Shown in pieces: positions 52,243 through 61,628 of a stretch of 64,000 nt of DNA (its first letter is position 1; every line of letters begins with the position of its first letter). Where the stretch lies: NCBI GenBank assembly GCA_030427835.1, contig JAUICN010000011.1:1-64000 (forward strand), read 5' to 3'. The notes below the pieces were generated by a model that saw only the letters and a program-made list of their open reading frames with translations, made no database searches and was not told the DNA's origin. The DNA comes from Polyangia bacterium. Its GTDB lineage: Bacteria > Myxococcota_A > Polyangia > Polyangiales > JAUICN01. Position numbers and translations under genes: made by a program.

Positions 52243-53802
52243 ATGAAGTTCCTAGGCCTGCATCGCTTCTCAGCGCCCTCTGTACTCGCGCTACTCACCC
52301 TAGGTACGCTTGGCGCTTTCGCCTGCACCCCCGCAAGCCATGGCCCAGCGGCCAAGTCCGCCCAGCAAGACGCCCGCACCACCATGGTCGCCCTGTGGGG
52401 CTGGGGTCAGGAGGACTACCATGTTGCCTGCTACGGGGTTCGCCTGAGCGAAGACACGATCGCCATTCCAACCGCTGCATGCGGCGAAGCACTTGCCCCA
52501 GTCTGGGCCACAGAGAAGCACTATCCACCCGCCACAAACTATGTGGTGACAGCGCCCTGGCAATCGCCCCAAGGCCCCAGTCGGACGGGCTTCTCTTCCG
52601 ATCAGATCGGTGTAGAGGGTTGCCAGCCGCCCAAAACCCAGCAGGAAGGTGCCACCCTGGGTGGGTTCGTTGTGGCGAACTCGGGTGGCAAGGTCGTGCA
52701 CACCATTCAGGGCACCGCCACGCTCGTCAAAATCCACCCCGGCACCAACTGTGACCTCGACCAGGTAGGTGCCGCTACACCTGCCAAGACCAAACTTAAG
52801 GGGACCTCCGCCCACGTGGAATGGCATGCCTGGGACACGGAGCGCCGCGCAGACTCCTCGGAGGATGCGACAAATGGAATCACTTCCAACAACACGTTCC
52901 GAGAAAGCCCAGCGGTGCTACGGGCCGTGGTGCTGGACAACGAATTACCCCGCTACGTTGGTGAAACCCACGCCGTACTCCATTGGTCCTCCGAGGTTTC
53001 CGCGGACGAGCAGGGGTGGTCCTGGGCCAACAACGACAAGGGCGGACTTCAGCTCTTCAACAACGTCTTACATGGACTAGAAAACAACAAGGTGGCGCAA
53101 CGGTGGGCACCCATCGTGCTGTGGAGTGCGGGTACTCTTCTTAACGAGTGGGATGCGGCACGGCCCGATGGCGTCGGCATCACCACACCCCTTTTCGAGG
53201 CTGGGTCAAGCGGAACCCGGTGGATAGGGTTCTCATCAGGACTTGAATACAACCATAGTTCCGCGTTGAGAAACATGATTGACAACGACACCGGGCTTGA
53301 AAAGCACCTCCGTCAAGAAAACCTAGGCGACGAGGGCGAGACCGGGGAAGATTGGTCAGAGTTTGTCACCAAACTCCATCGCGCATTGTTGAGCAACGAT
53401 CGGTACGATGTCGCACAAACCCAATGGCTCGTCCCGCGCACCACAGTCATCACCGAGCTCACGGAAGACATCAACCTAAACGTGAACTTCAACAGTGTAG
53501 GTCAACCCACCCCTGAACCAGAGCTCACAGAACAACAACAGCGCCTCTACGACTCCTGCGTACGCGACATCGACCGCTACCACCAACACCCTCCCTTCGC
53601 GCGCTTTGTACTTGGCAATGCTTCAGTGATTCAGCACGTCTGTCGGGATGCAGTGACTGCCGACTACGGATCCAACTACGTCATCAAGGCCCTAGACGCC
53701 TACTACGCCCAGAAGCTCGCAGAGCTCGAGAGCATCCCCCGCGGCGACCGCACCGATGAACAAAAGCAAGACATCAAAATCCTTAAGAACGCCCTGAAGT
53801 AG
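52243..53802 (+). CDS. Lipoprotein of unknown function
   Basis: A 519-residue protein. SVLALLTLGTLGAFACTPAS is a lipoprotein signal whose CTP-rich junction resembles the two tandem lipoproteins at 44-48 kb. The mature sequence has a faint trypsin-like look (RLSEDTIAIPTAACGEALAP; GSSGTRWIGFSSGL), but no catalytic triad I can defend. The C-terminus is charged and helical (SIPRGDRTDEQKQDIKILKN). It has the same upstream dyad and -24/-12-like motif as those genes. Confidence 0.8.
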   Translation: MKFLGLHRFSAPSVLALLTLGTLGAFACTPASHGPAAKSAQQDARTTMVALWGWGQEDYHVACYGVRLSEDTIAIPTAACGEALAPVWATEKHYPPATNYVVTAPWQSPQGPSRTGFSSDQIGVEGCQPPKTQQEGATLGGFVVANSGGKVVHTIQGTATLVKIHPGTNCDLDQVGAATPAKTKLKGTSAHVEWHAWDTERRADSSEDATNGITSNNTFRESPAVLRAVVLDNELPRYVGETHAVLHWSSEVSADEQGWSWANNDKGGLQLFNNVLHGLENNKVAQRWAPIVLWSAGTLLNEWDAARPDGVGITTPLFEAGSSGTRWIGFSSGLEYNHSSALRNMIDNDTGLEKHLRQENLGDEGETGEDWSEFVTKLHRALLSNDRYDVAQTQWLVPRTTVITELTEDINLNVNFNSVGQPTPEPELTEQQQRLYDSCVRDIDRYHQHPPFARFVLGNASVIQHVCRDAVTADYGSNYVIKALDAYYAQKLAELESIPRGDRTDEQKQDIKILKNALK

Positions 53803-53904
53803 CCCCAACACGGGCAAGATATCCCACTCATTGGGCGTGGGGTGCGGCACGAGTCGTACGCAGTCACTCGGTTGCCGACCATGATTTGCCGTTTAGAAGT
53901 TAGG

Positions 53905-54720
53905 TCACGTGGAGATCGCTTGCAGCATGCGCAGGGTTTCCTGCATGGCGCGAGAGAAGGCGCCGGGTAGGTGCTCTAGGAGCAGGCCGAGCGAGAGCAG
54001 CAGGCCCACCAGTGCCAAGGCCGAACGGGCGGGCATGCCCACAAAGTAGATGGGGATCTGGGGTGCCGCTCGGCCCAACAGCCCAAGTGTCATCTCCGCC
54101 AGGATCACGCAGGCCGCTGCCGGTGCCGCCACCGCCGCCGCAAACCGCAAGGCCTGGCTCAACAGTTGGGCTGTACCCATGGCCATGGTGCGTGCATCTT
54201 CCGCAGTTAACGTTCCCCCTGGGGGTAGGGCGATGATCCCGTCCGCAAATGCCTCCAGCGCAAACCGATGCCCGCCCACCGCAAAGAACAGGGTCACCCC
54301 AAGCAGCAAGTAAAATGCACCAAGTGGGCTTGTCTGCTCGCCACTTCCAGGCGCCAACACCGTTGACATGGAGGCCCCACGCCAGCTGTCCGCAAGTTGC
54401 CCCGCCCAGTCCAAAGCAAAGAACGGTGCGGCAGTCGCCAGCCCGAACGTCAACCCCACCATCAGCTCCCTGGCAAACAACGCCGGCACCAACCGAGACA
54501 ACCCGAGTTCCGCACTCGCATGGGCCAGGGCCGTGGGCATCATCACAAACGTACACACCAGCAACAGCGAAGCTCGCACCAACGCAGGCGTCTTCTTCAC
54601 CCCAAGCCAGGGAACCACAACCAACACCGGCGCCCACCGGGCCGCCACCAACAACGCAACCACCCCCACGTGCTCAAACAACGCCCGATTCCCAAACAGC
54701 CCCTCCGCCAAACTCTCCAC
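53905..54720 (-). CDS. Export gate protein FliR/SctT (flagellar or type III secretion)
   Basis: A 271-residue inner-membrane protein with about six to eight hydrophobic helices. ALLVAARWAPVLVVVPWLGVKKTPALVRASLLLV and FALDWAGQLADSWRGASMSTVLAPG match the FliR/SctT family. It forms the export gate with FliP/SctR and FliQ/SctS. The start is GTG 54720 with GGGAG upstream. It lies downstream of a fliQ/sctS gene; fliP/sctR and the basal-body genes are not in the window. The flagellar versus injectisome branch is undecided. Confidence 0.85.
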   Translation of the reverse strand: MESLAEGLFGNRALFEHVGVVALLVAARWAPVLVVVPWLGVKKTPALVRASLLLVCTFVMMPTALAHASAELGLSRLVPALFARELMVGLTFGLATAAPFFALDWAGQLADSWRGASMSTVLAPGSGEQTSPLGAFYLLLGVTLFFAVGGHRFALEAFADGIIALPPGGTLTAEDARTMAMGTAQLLSQALRFAAAVAAPAAACVILAEMTLGLLGRAAPQIPIYFVGMPARSALALVGLLLSLGLLLEHLPGAFSRAMQETLRMLQAIST

Positions 54721-55123
54721 TCTCTCTCCCTACCTCCCCACCCACTCCCCCGCCAGCCCTTGGATCGCCTGCAGGGCCCCTGGCGTTTCATGTTGACCTT
54801 CTAAGCTCGCGGCCATCCACCCCTTGCCGTGGAAGGCAGGAAGACAGCAATCCGACGTAGAAGCCTCACGAAAACAGCGTTCGAGGCGGTGCCCCCAGAA
54901 GAAAAATCGATGACCTCAAGTGAAGTGAAAAACCTGTTGGGAAAGTCTTTCAGAACAGGGAAGCGGCGCAGAGCGCATCGCTTCCGCTAGGACAGCCTGA
55001 GGCTGAATCGGCAGTGAAGCTCTTTTTCTGTCGGGGGCGCTGCCTCGAGCGTTGTTCCGTCAATTTTTCAATTCGCTCCACAGCAAGCCGGGCGCTGCGC
55101 ACCCTGACCTTGGCAACTACCCC
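54721..55123 (-). other. Gap between fliQ/sctS and fliR/sctT
   Basis: A 403-bp stretch separates two genes that are usually adjacent or overlapping. On the minus strand I find only short open stretches with early stops and no family resemblance. It may be a remnant of a deleted or rearranged gene, or may hold a promoter for the fliR/sctT gene. Confidence 0.5.
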
Positions 55124-55396
55124 TTACCCAGATTGGGCGATTCGCGGCAACTGGTTCCAGAGCTCCTGGGAAAAATCCACCAACTGCTGCCCCATCCAGC
55201 CGCCAGCCACCGCAAGCACTACGGCCACGGCCACAAGCTTCGGCACAAACGAAAGCGTCTGCTCCTGCACCTGCGTCACCGCCTGAATCAACCCAATCAC
55301 CACCCCCACCACAAGGCTCACCGCCAGCGCCGGCATGGACACCATCAAAATCAACAAAAGCGTCTCCGAAGACAACCGCCCCAACTCTCCAACCAT
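55124..55396 (-). CDS. Export gate protein FliQ/SctS (flagellar or type III secretion)
   Basis: A 90-residue protein with two hydrophobic helices. PALAVSLVVGVVIGLIQAVTQVQEQTLSFVPKLVAVAVVL is the FliQ/SctS core, with the conserved QxQEQTLSFxPK between helices. It starts 9 nt after a PEBP-family gene, suggesting they share a transcript. Confidence 0.9.
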   Translation of the reverse strand: MVGELGRLSSETLLLILMVSMPALAVSLVVGVVIGLIQAVTQVQEQTLSFVPKLVAVAVVLAVAGGWMGQQLVDFSQELWNQLPRIAQSG

Positions 55397-55405
55397 GCGC
55401 TATTC

Positions 55406-56038
55406 CTACGGCAAAACCGCGTTCGGGTAAATGGCATACGTGCAACTTACGCAACCGGCGGCAAGCACATGGCCCTCCATGGCCGCCCGTACATCGGGCC
55501 CGGTGAACTCTCCACCCACATTGAGTTGCTCCACATCGAGGGCGTACACCTCAAAGTGGTACCGGTGCACTCGCTCGTCGTTCCAGGGTGGGGCAGGGCC
55601 GTCGTAGCCCAGGTACTTGCCTTCCATGCCCACATCGCCGGAGAACCACCCGGTGTAGTCATTCAGGCCACGCCTTCCACCACCCCAACCGATGGGCTGA
55701 CGCTTGCCCTTGGGCGTTACCCCGTCAGAAACCTGGCCGGCTACAATAGAACCGTCCGCGGCGGGCACATCTACCAGTAACCAATGGTAAAAATCCGCAC
55801 GCTCCAGGTTCAGTGGCACCGTGTGCCCCTCCTGGTTCACATCGTCTGGCTTTGTGGGTGCATCCGAATCCACACACAAAATCACCAACGACTTCGCCCC
55901 CCCTGGCACACCCTCCCAGGCCAAATGCGGATTGCGGTTCCCCCCAAACTCGAAATGCGTCTCCGGGTGATACTTCCCCAACGCAAACTCACTAGAAATC
56001 GACTCCCCCGCCAAAAAACTCTCACTCCAAACCCGCAT
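55406..56038 (-). CDS. PEBP/RKIP-like (YbhB family) protein
   Basis: A 210-residue protein. PHLAWEGVPGGAKSLVILCVDSDAPTK has the family DxDAP motif, DFYHWLLVDVPA the HW segment, and YDGPAPPWNDERVHRYHFEVYALD the GPxPP/HxYxF segment. ATG 56038 is used because the upstream in-frame codon is TTG. Bacterial members are small-ligand-binding proteins of unclear role. It lies 9 nt upstream of fliQ/sctS. Confidence 0.92.
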   Translation of the reverse strand: MRVWSESFLAGESISSEFALGKYHPETHFEFGGNRNPHLAWEGVPGGAKSLVILCVDSDAPTKPDDVNQEGHTVPLNLERADFYHWLLVDVPAADGSIVAGQVSDGVTPKGKRQPIGWGGGRRGLNDYTGWFSGDVGMEGKYLGYDGPAPPWNDERVHRYHFEVYALDVEQLNVGGEFTGPDVRAAMEGHVLAAGCVSCTYAIYPNAVLP

Positions 56039-56125
56039 GCCCAAACCCTACCCAACCTCCCACTCAGGGGCCAGGCCTCGCGCAGCAGGGCCTGGCCCCA
56101 CGCCTGAAGCAAAGGACAAACCCAC

Positions 56126-56290
56126 AAGCAAAGCGCCTCCCAATGCTACCGAGGCGCCCCCAAACACCCTGGCCCCATCCATCGACGAAGCTCTGCCCTT
56201 CAAGCAAAGCGCCTAGCAATGCTGCCGAGGCGCTCCCAAACACCCAGACCCCATCCATCGACGAAGCTCTCCCTTTCAAGCAAAGCCCCT
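56126..56290. repeat. 76-bp tandem repeat with internal hairpin
   Basis: Two copies of a 76-bp unit start at 56126 and 56202, with a truncated third from 56278. Each unit contains GCGCCT...AGGCGC (a 6-bp stem over about 14 nt) and the conserved CCCATCCATCGACGAAGCTCT. Differences are confined to about 8 positions. It lies between the PEBP gene and prlC, so it may be a transcription or mRNA-stability element. Confidence 0.85.
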
Positions 56291-56323
56291 TGCGGTTCCG
56301 CCCCAGCGCGCCAGATTCGCCCC

Positions 56324-58387
56324 ATGTCCGCTGCCCCCACCAATCCCCTGCTCCAAGTCCAGTACCCTGTCCCGTTCGATGCCATCAAGCCAGAGCACCT
56401 GGGGCCCGCAGTGGACCAGCTGCTTTTGGAAGCCCAACAATGCATTGATGGTGTGACAGCTGAGACAGGTGCACCCACCTACGACAACGTGCTGCAACCC
56501 CTGGAGCGGTCGACCCAGGGGCTTGAGTACGCCTTTGGAATTGCCAGCCACCTGCAGGCCGTGGCCACAACGGACGCCTGGCGCGAGGCCTACAACAGGG
56601 CCCAACCGAAGATCACCGCGTTCTTCAGTCGTCTACCCCTGGACGCAAAACTCTACGAACGGGTCAGGGCGTTCGCGGCCACCCCGGAAGCTGAAAAGCT
56701 AGAACCTGTTCGCAAGCGATTGCTCGAAAAGACCCTGCGCGAGTTCAAGCGCCATGGCGCCGAGCTCGACCCCGAGCAAAAGAAGATCCTTGAAAAACTC
56801 GACGTGGAGCTGGCCCAAATCACCACCCAGTTTGCCCAGCATGTGCTCGACGCCACCCAACAGTTTGAGCTTGTGGTCGAGCGCGACGACCAGGTAAAGG
56901 GCCTCCCTGAATCCGCAAAACAGGCCGCCGCCGCAGACGCCAAGGCCCACGGTAAGTCGGGCTACCGGTTTTCACTACAGGCCCCAAGCCTCATCCCAGC
57001 GCTCACCTACCTGGAGGATCGCAACCTGCGCGAAACCCTGTGGCGCGCGCACAATACCCGAGCGACAGGTGGCCAGGAAGAAGGTGAAGGAGTGGACAAC
57101 ACCAAGTTGCTTCCAAGGATCATCGAACTGCGCCACCAGAAAGCACAGTTGCTTGGCTACGCAGACTTCACGGACCTCACCACCGAGGAACGCATGGCCA
57201 AGACCGGAGCCAACGCCACAGCCTTTGTGGAAGACCTACGCGCCCGTACCCAAACCGCGTTCCAAAATGAAAACGAATCCCTGGGCGCGTTCGCACAATC
57301 CATCGGGGCGCCCACACCCCTTGCCCCCTGGGACGTGGCCCACCTGTCCGAAAAGCAACGCAAAGCTGAGTACGACTTTGACGAAGAAGCCCTGCGCCCC
57401 TACTTCCCCGCAGACAGCGTGGTCCAGGGTCTATTTGAAACCGCCCAACGCCTCTACGGGGTCACCTTCGAAAAAGACAGCAGCGCACCGGTTTGGGATG
57501 AGGCCGTTCAGGTATTCCGCATGCACGAGAGCGGGCAGGAACAGGGTCTGTTTTACGTGGACCTCTACCCCCGTTCCAACAAGCGTGATGGCGCCTGGAT
57601 GGCTGGCCTCCACACCCATGCCGAGGGCGACACCATTCCCCACATGGCTCTGTTCTGCGCCAACATCACGCCACCCGCAGAGGGCAAACCCGGTTTGCTT
57701 ACGCACAGGGAGGTGGAAACCCTCTTCCACGAGTTTGGCCACCTCATGCACCACATGCTGAGCACGGTGGAGGTGCCAAGCCTGGGTGGCACCAACGTGG
57801 CCTGGGATTTCGTGGAGCTCCCCTCCCAAATCATGGAGAACTGGTGCTGGAACCGGGAGTCCCTGGACACCTTCGCCCGCCACCATGACACCGGGGAACC
57901 CATTGCGGAGCAGCTTTTCCAAAAGATGACACGGGCCCGGACCTTCCGTGCCGCCAACGCGCAGATGCGACAACTCGGTTTCGCCTCCATGGATCTCAAG
58001 CTTCACAGCCAATGGATCGCCCAGTGGCTGGCCGAACCTCCAGGCAAGCGCGCCGACGTCATGGGCTTTGCCCGCAACGTGCTCGCCGATCACAGCGCCA
58101 CCGCCCTACCGGAGGACTACGCCATGGTCGCGGGCTTTGGTCACCTCTTCGCAGACAGCGTGGGTTACGCAGCCGGCTACTACTCCTACAAATGGGCCGA
58201 AGTGCTGGATGCTGACGCCTTTGGGCGTTTTGAGGAGGAAGGCATTTTCAATCCACAAACCGGTCGAGCCTTCCGTGAACACATCCTCTCCAGGGGCAAC
58301 ACCGAGGATCCAGAAACCCTCTACCAAAATTTCCGAGGCCGCCCCGCCACCGCCGACGCCCTACAACGCCGCCAGGGCCTGCAATAG
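56324..58387 (+). CDS. prlC: Oligopeptidase A-type M3 metallopeptidase
   Basis: A 687-residue cytosolic zinc peptidase. TLFHEFGHLMHHMLSTVEVPSLGGTNVAWDFVELPSQIMENW contains the HExxH motif (His469-Glu470-His473) and the downstream third ligand Glu in the FVELPSQ segment. It degrades short peptides such as cleaved signal peptides. ATG 56324 follows the repeat region; in-frame codons upstream lie inside the repeats and are rejected. Confidence 0.94.
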   Translation: MSAAPTNPLLQVQYPVPFDAIKPEHLGPAVDQLLLEAQQCIDGVTAETGAPTYDNVLQPLERSTQGLEYAFGIASHLQAVATTDAWREAYNRAQPKITAFFSRLPLDAKLYERVRAFAATPEAEKLEPVRKRLLEKTLREFKRHGAELDPEQKKILEKLDVELAQITTQFAQHVLDATQQFELVVERDDQVKGLPESAKQAAAADAKAHGKSGYRFSLQAPSLIPALTYLEDRNLRETLWRAHNTRATGGQEEGEGVDNTKLLPRIIELRHQKAQLLGYADFTDLTTEERMAKTGANATAFVEDLRARTQTAFQNENESLGAFAQSIGAPTPLAPWDVAHLSEKQRKAEYDFDEEALRPYFPADSVVQGLFETAQRLYGVTFEKDSSAPVWDEAVQVFRMHESGQEQGLFYVDLYPRSNKRDGAWMAGLHTHAEGDTIPHMALFCANITPPAEGKPGLLTHREVETLFHEFGHLMHHMLSTVEVPSLGGTNVAWDFVELPSQIMENWCWNRESLDTFARHHDTGEPIAEQLFQKMTRARTFRAANAQMRQLGFASMDLKLHSQWIAQWLAEPPGKRADVMGFARNVLADHSATALPEDYAMVAGFGHLFADSVGYAAGYYSYKWAEVLDADAFGRFEEEGIFNPQTGRAFREHILSRGNTEDPETLYQNFRGRPATADALQRRQGLQ

Positions 58388-58399
58388 ACCGTGGTCCAC

Positions 58400-59941
58400 C
58401 TAACGAATCCAGGGAAGCACTGAGAAACCGTGGCAGCCACCGGCCTGGATATCGGCGGTTTGCAGTCTGGCAATGGCGGCCGCGCTCGCCCGAATGGAAC
58501 CGGCTCCATAGGCGCCAAGCTCGGGGTCATCTTTCCCAAACGACAAGTACGCAAATCCGCTGTCGGGTCCACTAAGGTAGCCCATGGGGTAAGAATAGGC
58601 GGTCGCAGATGCCCCCGGCCGAACCAACACCGGGCACTGCAAATCGGTCGCCTGCGCCAGGGGAAAAGCTTTACCAAGAACGTTCAACACCGACGGCCAA
58701 ATATTCGGCCCAAGGGCCACCCGCTCCATGTACCCGCAATCCACATAAAACCCACCCGTCAGCGTGCAGTCGCGATCGTCGTCGCCCTCAGTTGGGATAG
58801 GTTCGGGCGGTGTTGGTCCGCCCGTGTCTCCTTGCTCAGTGGTGTCAGGCGCGCCACCGATCTCGGTGCTTCCACGCAGCAGCACTTCGAGCCCCCCGGT
58901 GACATCATTTCCCCAGCGAGCCCCGATCTTTCGAATCTGTTCCGACGCGTCCCAGTTGGAATCAAAACCTTTCAGGATCTCTTCTTCCACGATATGCCAG
59001 CGACCCGCCGGCCGCCCCTCCGAGGCTGTTGGCCGCACTTTAAGACGAACCACAGACTGGGCTGAAAACGTGGCTCCCCCCTCCACCCCAAGCAGAACAG
59101 CCAGTAGAGCAACCCCCGGCAGGCGGCCGCGAGGGGCAGCACGGGGGTGAGTGGTGGGCACCTTCGGCGCACCCCCTGCCACCGAAGGAGTCAGTCGAAC
59201 ACTGACACCTTGAACATGTGCCCCAGAAACGATGTTCGGTCCACCCACAAACCCGTACTGCACGGGGTAGTACTCCCCGTTGATTTGCATCATGGACGGA
59301 TCCCGCTCTGGCCAGGGGTTTAGGGCCACGTTGCGAAACGAGCGCAGGGCCCACACCTCCACATGCCACCCCCCGGTTCCATGTTGGGGTTGCGCGCGCG
59401 CAAACACCCAGGGCACCTCAAGCGATTGGTCCACCGTATCGTCCAGTACATCGTTGAGCCACTGCTCCCGATGTTTATTGTGGTCGCCGATAAACGAAAC
59501 GAAACCCATCAAGCGTGATCGGGCCGTATTGCCGTCCGGCGCCTTCACCACGTGGGCCACATCGGATGGCGAGAAGCCGCCAAGGCTCCCGGTGGTCACG
59601 TCCGCCATGGTGAGTGCAGGCTTCAGGCCCGCCACCCGCAACGCCTGTGCACTCCGGCCCGCGGCCCCCACGGAACTTACGTTGGGATTGTAGCAGTAAA
59701 CGCCCGGCTCCACCGCCGTGCGGTAACCCGTCTCCCATACCTGGCATCCCCACATACCCGTATGGGCAAGCACGCCGTGCACCTCCAACAGTTCCCGGAG
59801 TTTCCCCGCCCCTGAGGGAGGCCCCTCGTGAACACTTTTTTCCACGGGTGCACCGTGGCCCCCAGCAAGGCAACCCACGAGTGCCAGGGGCAACAACCAA
59901 GCCCCTTGAAAGATTGGGCGAGTGCCACGGAGTACGTTCAT
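58400..59941 (-). CDS. Lipoprotein of unknown function
   Basis: A 513-residue protein with signal AWLLPLALVGCLAG (lipobox Cys 24). The first half has a Trp/Tyr-rich globular look (GMWGCQVWETGYRTAVEPGVYCYNPN). The middle holds a second hydrophobic stretch (PGVALLAVLLGVEGGATFSAQ) and then a Pro/Thr/Asp linker. The C-terminus is Cys-containing and beta-like. I recognise no domain. It is 15 nt downstream of the gene at 59957 and surely co-transcribed. Confidence 0.78.
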   Translation of the reverse strand: MNVLRGTRPIFQGAWLLPLALVGCLAGGHGAPVEKSVHEGPPSGAGKLRELLEVHGVLAHTGMWGCQVWETGYRTAVEPGVYCYNPNVSSVGAAGRSAQALRVAGLKPALTMADVTTGSLGGFSPSDVAHVVKAPDGNTARSRLMGFVSFIGDHNKHREQWLNDVLDDTVDQSLEVPWVFARAQPQHGTGGWHVEVWALRSFRNVALNPWPERDPSMMQINGEYYPVQYGFVGGPNIVSGAHVQGVSVRLTPSVAGGAPKVPTTHPRAAPRGRLPGVALLAVLLGVEGGATFSAQSVVRLKVRPTASEGRPAGRWHIVEEEILKGFDSNWDASEQIRKIGARWGNDVTGGLEVLLRGSTEIGGAPDTTEQGDTGGPTPPEPIPTEGDDDRDCTLTGGFYVDCGYMERVALGPNIWPSVLNVLGKAFPLAQATDLQCPVLVRPGASATAYSYPMGYLSGPDSGFAYLSFGKDDPELGAYGAGSIRASAAAIARLQTADIQAGGCHGFSVLPWIR

Positions 59942-59956
59942 CCCAGCAGCCCTGCT

Positions 59957-61387
59957 TCAGTACCCACGCGCATAGGTGTAGTAGGCGCCGCCGCCTGCCG
60001 AAGTCGGTGCGTAGGGCGCAAATCCCTGTTCTTGAAGCATGGTGGCTACATGGCCTTCGTTCAGCGGGCTGCCATCGATAACCACCAGATAGTTCACCCC
60101 AGGGCACGCCAACACGGCGCTTTTCTTGCTAGCCACATGAGCCAAGGCTTTCGAGAGCTTTGCTAGATTTGGGTCGGGTGTGGTGATCAGAACGGGGTCC
60201 GTCACGGTTCGTGTGAGTATGCTGCCTGCGGTAAACTGCGCCGAAGAGAGCCCCGCACTTCTTCCTACCTGGCGTTCCAATCGGGCGGTTGCTGAATACA
60301 CCCCAGGGAACCTCTGGTACGCATCCAATACACCCCCCAGATCAGCGTAGGGCGGTTGCAGAACAATTGTGCATTGGCCCTCGTCCACGTAGGTACGGGG
60401 CGGTTCGGGGTACTTCCGAGGTGTGGGCTGTTCCTTGGGTTTGCTCCAAATCTTCGCCACGACCTCCCCCTCCGCAATCAGCCCAAGTGTACGAGCCAGG
60501 CCGGGGAACTCTTCCACGAGCGGCGCGCTCCAGGTGCGCCCTTCCCAATACCGGGCAGCTTCCTCGTAACAATCGACGGTGATGATCGACATCATGGAAA
60601 GTACGTCCGCCGCCAACCAATGCCAAAACGTGTCGCAGTGGAACGCCGTGAGGATTCGGTAGAACGCCACGGAAATCACCACGATGTTCGCAGCGCCCGC
60701 CACAAACGTTCCCACACTCGTGAGTGATGCCCCTTCCAATGCGGCCGTGGAAGTACGCACCACAGTGCCCACGACTTGGCCGGCGGCTCGACCCGTACTG
60801 GCGGCCGCCCTGCCAATCACCTGGACTGCCTTTGCACCGGACTGCACCGCGCGCGTCACCACGAACCGTACGTTCTGCATCAATGTACGTTTTAGGGGTT
60901 CGGAAACCGTCGTTCCGGCGATCTCCTTGGCCACCACCGATTTCAGCCCCTCCATTCCCGTGGGCAAACCAGGCAACAGAAAAGCCCAGCTCGAATCGCC
61001 ACTCCCCAAGGGCACAAATGCTCTCTCAAACTGGTCCTGATCGGTCAGTGCATCCAAGGGCTCCTTCACGTGATTCACAACCGTGGCCGCGCCTGCACCA
61101 TTGGTCGGCTTCCACTCCATGAACGCCAGAGCCTGCTCGTCTGCGGAATCCCGATATTGGGTCAGGGTCTCAGGATCAAGTGCCAGCGAAAGCACAAGTT
61201 CGTTCGATGGATTATCCTCCGGCTGCTCCACCGTGGCCCAGCCGTTCTTGTCGACCACGGCCTCCGCCCCAAGCCCAGCATCCGCGGGGGCCAAGCAAGC
61301 GCTCATCACAAGGGCCAGAAGCCACAGAAGCACGGAACGCCACAGTACACCCGCACGGGAGCCGCTAAGATAGCCGGGGGAAGCCAT
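59957..61387 (-). CDS. Lipoprotein with internal membrane-like segment
   Basis: A 476-residue protein. SVLLWLLALVMSACLAP is a lipoprotein signal with lipobox Cys ~31. Residues ~175-240 are Ala/Gly/Val-rich with a likely membrane helix (SVGTFVAGAANIVVISVAFYRIL). The C-terminal ~130 residues form a possible ligand-binding or enzymatic domain (TIVLQPPYADLGGVLDAYQRF). I recognise no family. A -24/-12-like motif lies 13 nt before the ATG. Confidence 0.75.
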   Translation of the reverse strand: MASPGYLSGSRAGVLWRSVLLWLLALVMSACLAPADAGLGAEAVVDKNGWATVEQPEDNPSNELVLSLALDPETLTQYRDSADEQALAFMEWKPTNGAGAATVVNHVKEPLDALTDQDQFERAFVPLGSGDSSWAFLLPGLPTGMEGLKSVVAKEIAGTTVSEPLKRTLMQNVRFVVTRAVQSGAKAVQVIGRAAASTGRAAGQVVGTVVRTSTAALEGASLTSVGTFVAGAANIVVISVAFYRILTAFHCDTFWHWLAADVLSMMSIITVDCYEEAARYWEGRTWSAPLVEEFPGLARTLGLIAEGEVVAKIWSKPKEQPTPRKYPEPPRTYVDEGQCTIVLQPPYADLGGVLDAYQRFPGVYSATARLERQVGRSAGLSSAQFTAGSILTRTVTDPVLITTPDPNLAKLSKALAHVASKKSAVLACPGVNYLVVIDGSPLNEGHVATMLQEQGFAPYAPTSAGGGAYYTYARGY

Positions 61388-61628
61388 GCCGCTTCAATAG
61401 CAACTTCCGAGCCAATCAAAAAACCAGGAATTACATCCCCAACAACCCGGGAACCGGCCACCCGACTCGCCACTGGCGCACAACGCTGTGGCCCCAAGCG
61501 CCTGGCTGTCACCAAGGGGTTGAAGTCCACCCACGCTCCTAAGATAGGCGGCCTGGCTGTTGGGCCGGTTGATTGCGGGACCCGCTCCGTCCATAGGTGA
61601 CCCGGCGGTAGGGGAAACAGGAGTTTGT
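61388..61628. promoter_or_regulatory. Divergent promoter region with two -24/-12-like motifs
   Basis: The ~240 bp between the genes at 61387 (minus) and 61629 (plus) contains TGGC-TCGGAAG-TTGC on the minus strand (61414 to 61400) and GGGC-CGGTTGA-TTGC on the plus strand (61562-61576). A TGGCGCACAA block at ~61468 is also shared with the sigma-54-like motifs at 44.3 and 46.3 kb. No GGAACA-N5-TGCTCC dyad is present. Assignment is tentative. Confidence 0.38.

Noticed and set aside
52245-53300. Serine protease (trypsin-like) reading of the 52243 lipoprotein
   Set aside because: Two stretches look faintly like TAAHC and GDSGG, but the His and the GDSG motif are absent, so I do not call it a protease.
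54249-54860. Pro-rich open frames on the + strand opposite fliR/sctT
   Set aside because: Pro/Thr/Ala composition is the complement of a hydrophobic membrane gene; no conserved residues or ribosome-binding site.
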